DNA of 64,000 nucleotides from Cucumis sativus. Lineage: Eukaryota; Streptophyta; Magnoliopsida; Cucurbitales; Cucurbitaceae. A program made the position numbers and the translations under genes. Where the stretch lies: NCBI RefSeq assembly GCF_000004075.3, contig NC_026659.2, positions 248,001 to 312,000 on the forward strand, given 5' to 3'. The notes under the pieces were generated by a model, which was not told where the DNA came from, made no database searches, and saw only the letters and a list, made by a program, of their open reading frames with translations. Each line of letters opens with the position of its first letter. Position 1 is the first letter of the stretch. This document shows positions 63,815-64,000 of the stretch, piece by piece.

Positions 63815-64000
63815 ATGGAGTGCAACAAAGATGAGGCAGCCAGAGCAAAAGAAATTGCTGAGAGAAAATTTACAGAGAGAAATTATTCTGCTGCAAAGAA
63901 GTTTGTTTTGAAGGCTCAAAATTTGTACCCTGGACTTGATGGTCTCTCTCAAATGATGACGACTCTCGAAGTGTATATCTCTGCAGAGAATAAGATAAAT
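63815..64000 (+). CDS. DnaJ-domain protein of the DUF3444 type, N-terminus only
   Basis: The ATG at 63815 opens 62 codons that run to the window edge without a stop. The sequence MECNKDEAARAKEIAERKFT, followed by AAKKFVLKAQNLYPGLDG and EVYISAENKIN, is the conserved N-terminal helical segment that precedes the J domain in plant DnaJ/DUF3444 proteins (Arabidopsis At5g53150 type). The J domain (YxxL and HPD) should follow within about 20 residues but lies outside the window. Known of the family: putative Hsp40 co-chaperones of unclear function with a C-terminal DUF3444 region. The coding part is usually intronless, with an intron in the leader, consistent with the splice acceptor at 63685. Family confidence is good; the exact orthologue is inference. 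Confidence 0.85.
   Translation, partial: MECNKDEAARAKEIAERKFTERNYSAAKKFVLKAQNLYPGLDGLSQMMTTLEVYISAENKIN

Overview
The window is nuclear DNA from a flowering plant, probably a eudicot. It has long AT-rich intergenic stretches, short GT-AG introns with T-rich acceptors, and plant-specific proteins (a CCT-domain protein, a plant CNGC channel, spermine synthase). The dispersed palindromic repeats (copies near 0.2, 34.8 and 54.3 kb) and the poly(A)-tailed LINE fragment resemble repeats I associate with cucurbits such as Cucumis. That assignment is inference.

Layout. (1) 2.6-6.0 kb, +: BOBBER1-type NudC chaperone, six exons. (2) 15.5-18.0 kb, +: CCT-motif regulator without a B-box, four exons. (3) 20.5-28.2 kb, -: large Arg/Asp/Glu/Ser-rich nuclear-type protein, six exons, with a GGG(T)GTGTTTGG-type DNA transposon in its last intron. 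(4) 31.2-34.1 kb, -: 87-aa KGD4/MRPS36-like subunit of 2-oxoglutarate dehydrogenase, built from three tiny exons. (5) 35.2-35.55 kb, +: SDHAF4-like succinate dehydrogenase assembly factor, intronless, divergent from KGD4. (6) 40.4-43.6 kb, +: spermine synthase, ten coding exons. (7) 45.4-50.5 kb, -: CNGC1-like cyclic-nucleotide-gated channel, seven coding exons. (8) 55.6-58.3 kb, +: an unrecognised candidate gene with a tiny spliced ORF. (9) 63.8 kb to the right edge, +: start of a DnaJ/DUF3444-type protein, cut by the window end.

All multi-exon models were assembled by hand. Each joins in frame from an ATG to a stop, and the total lengths suit the families: 315, 283, 1200, 87, 111, 365 and 713 aa. 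Most of these exons are short or begin at splice acceptors, so simple ORF lists hide them.

The genes are not an operon. From memory, SPMS, CNGC1, a DUF3444 DnaJ protein, BOB1, a CCT-motif gene and the large charged protein all have homologues on Arabidopsis chromosome 5 near At5g531xx-At5g534xx, so the window looks like a conserved syntenic block. The one functional pairing is the head-to-head KGD4/SDHAF4 pair. Both products serve adjacent TCA-cycle enzymes, and their start codons are about 1.07 kb apart. No CRISPR, tRNA, rRNA, viral or obviously novel enzymatic system was found. The more unusual items are regulatory or repeat structures, notably a 48-bp minisatellite carrying a TGACGT bZIP core in each unit.
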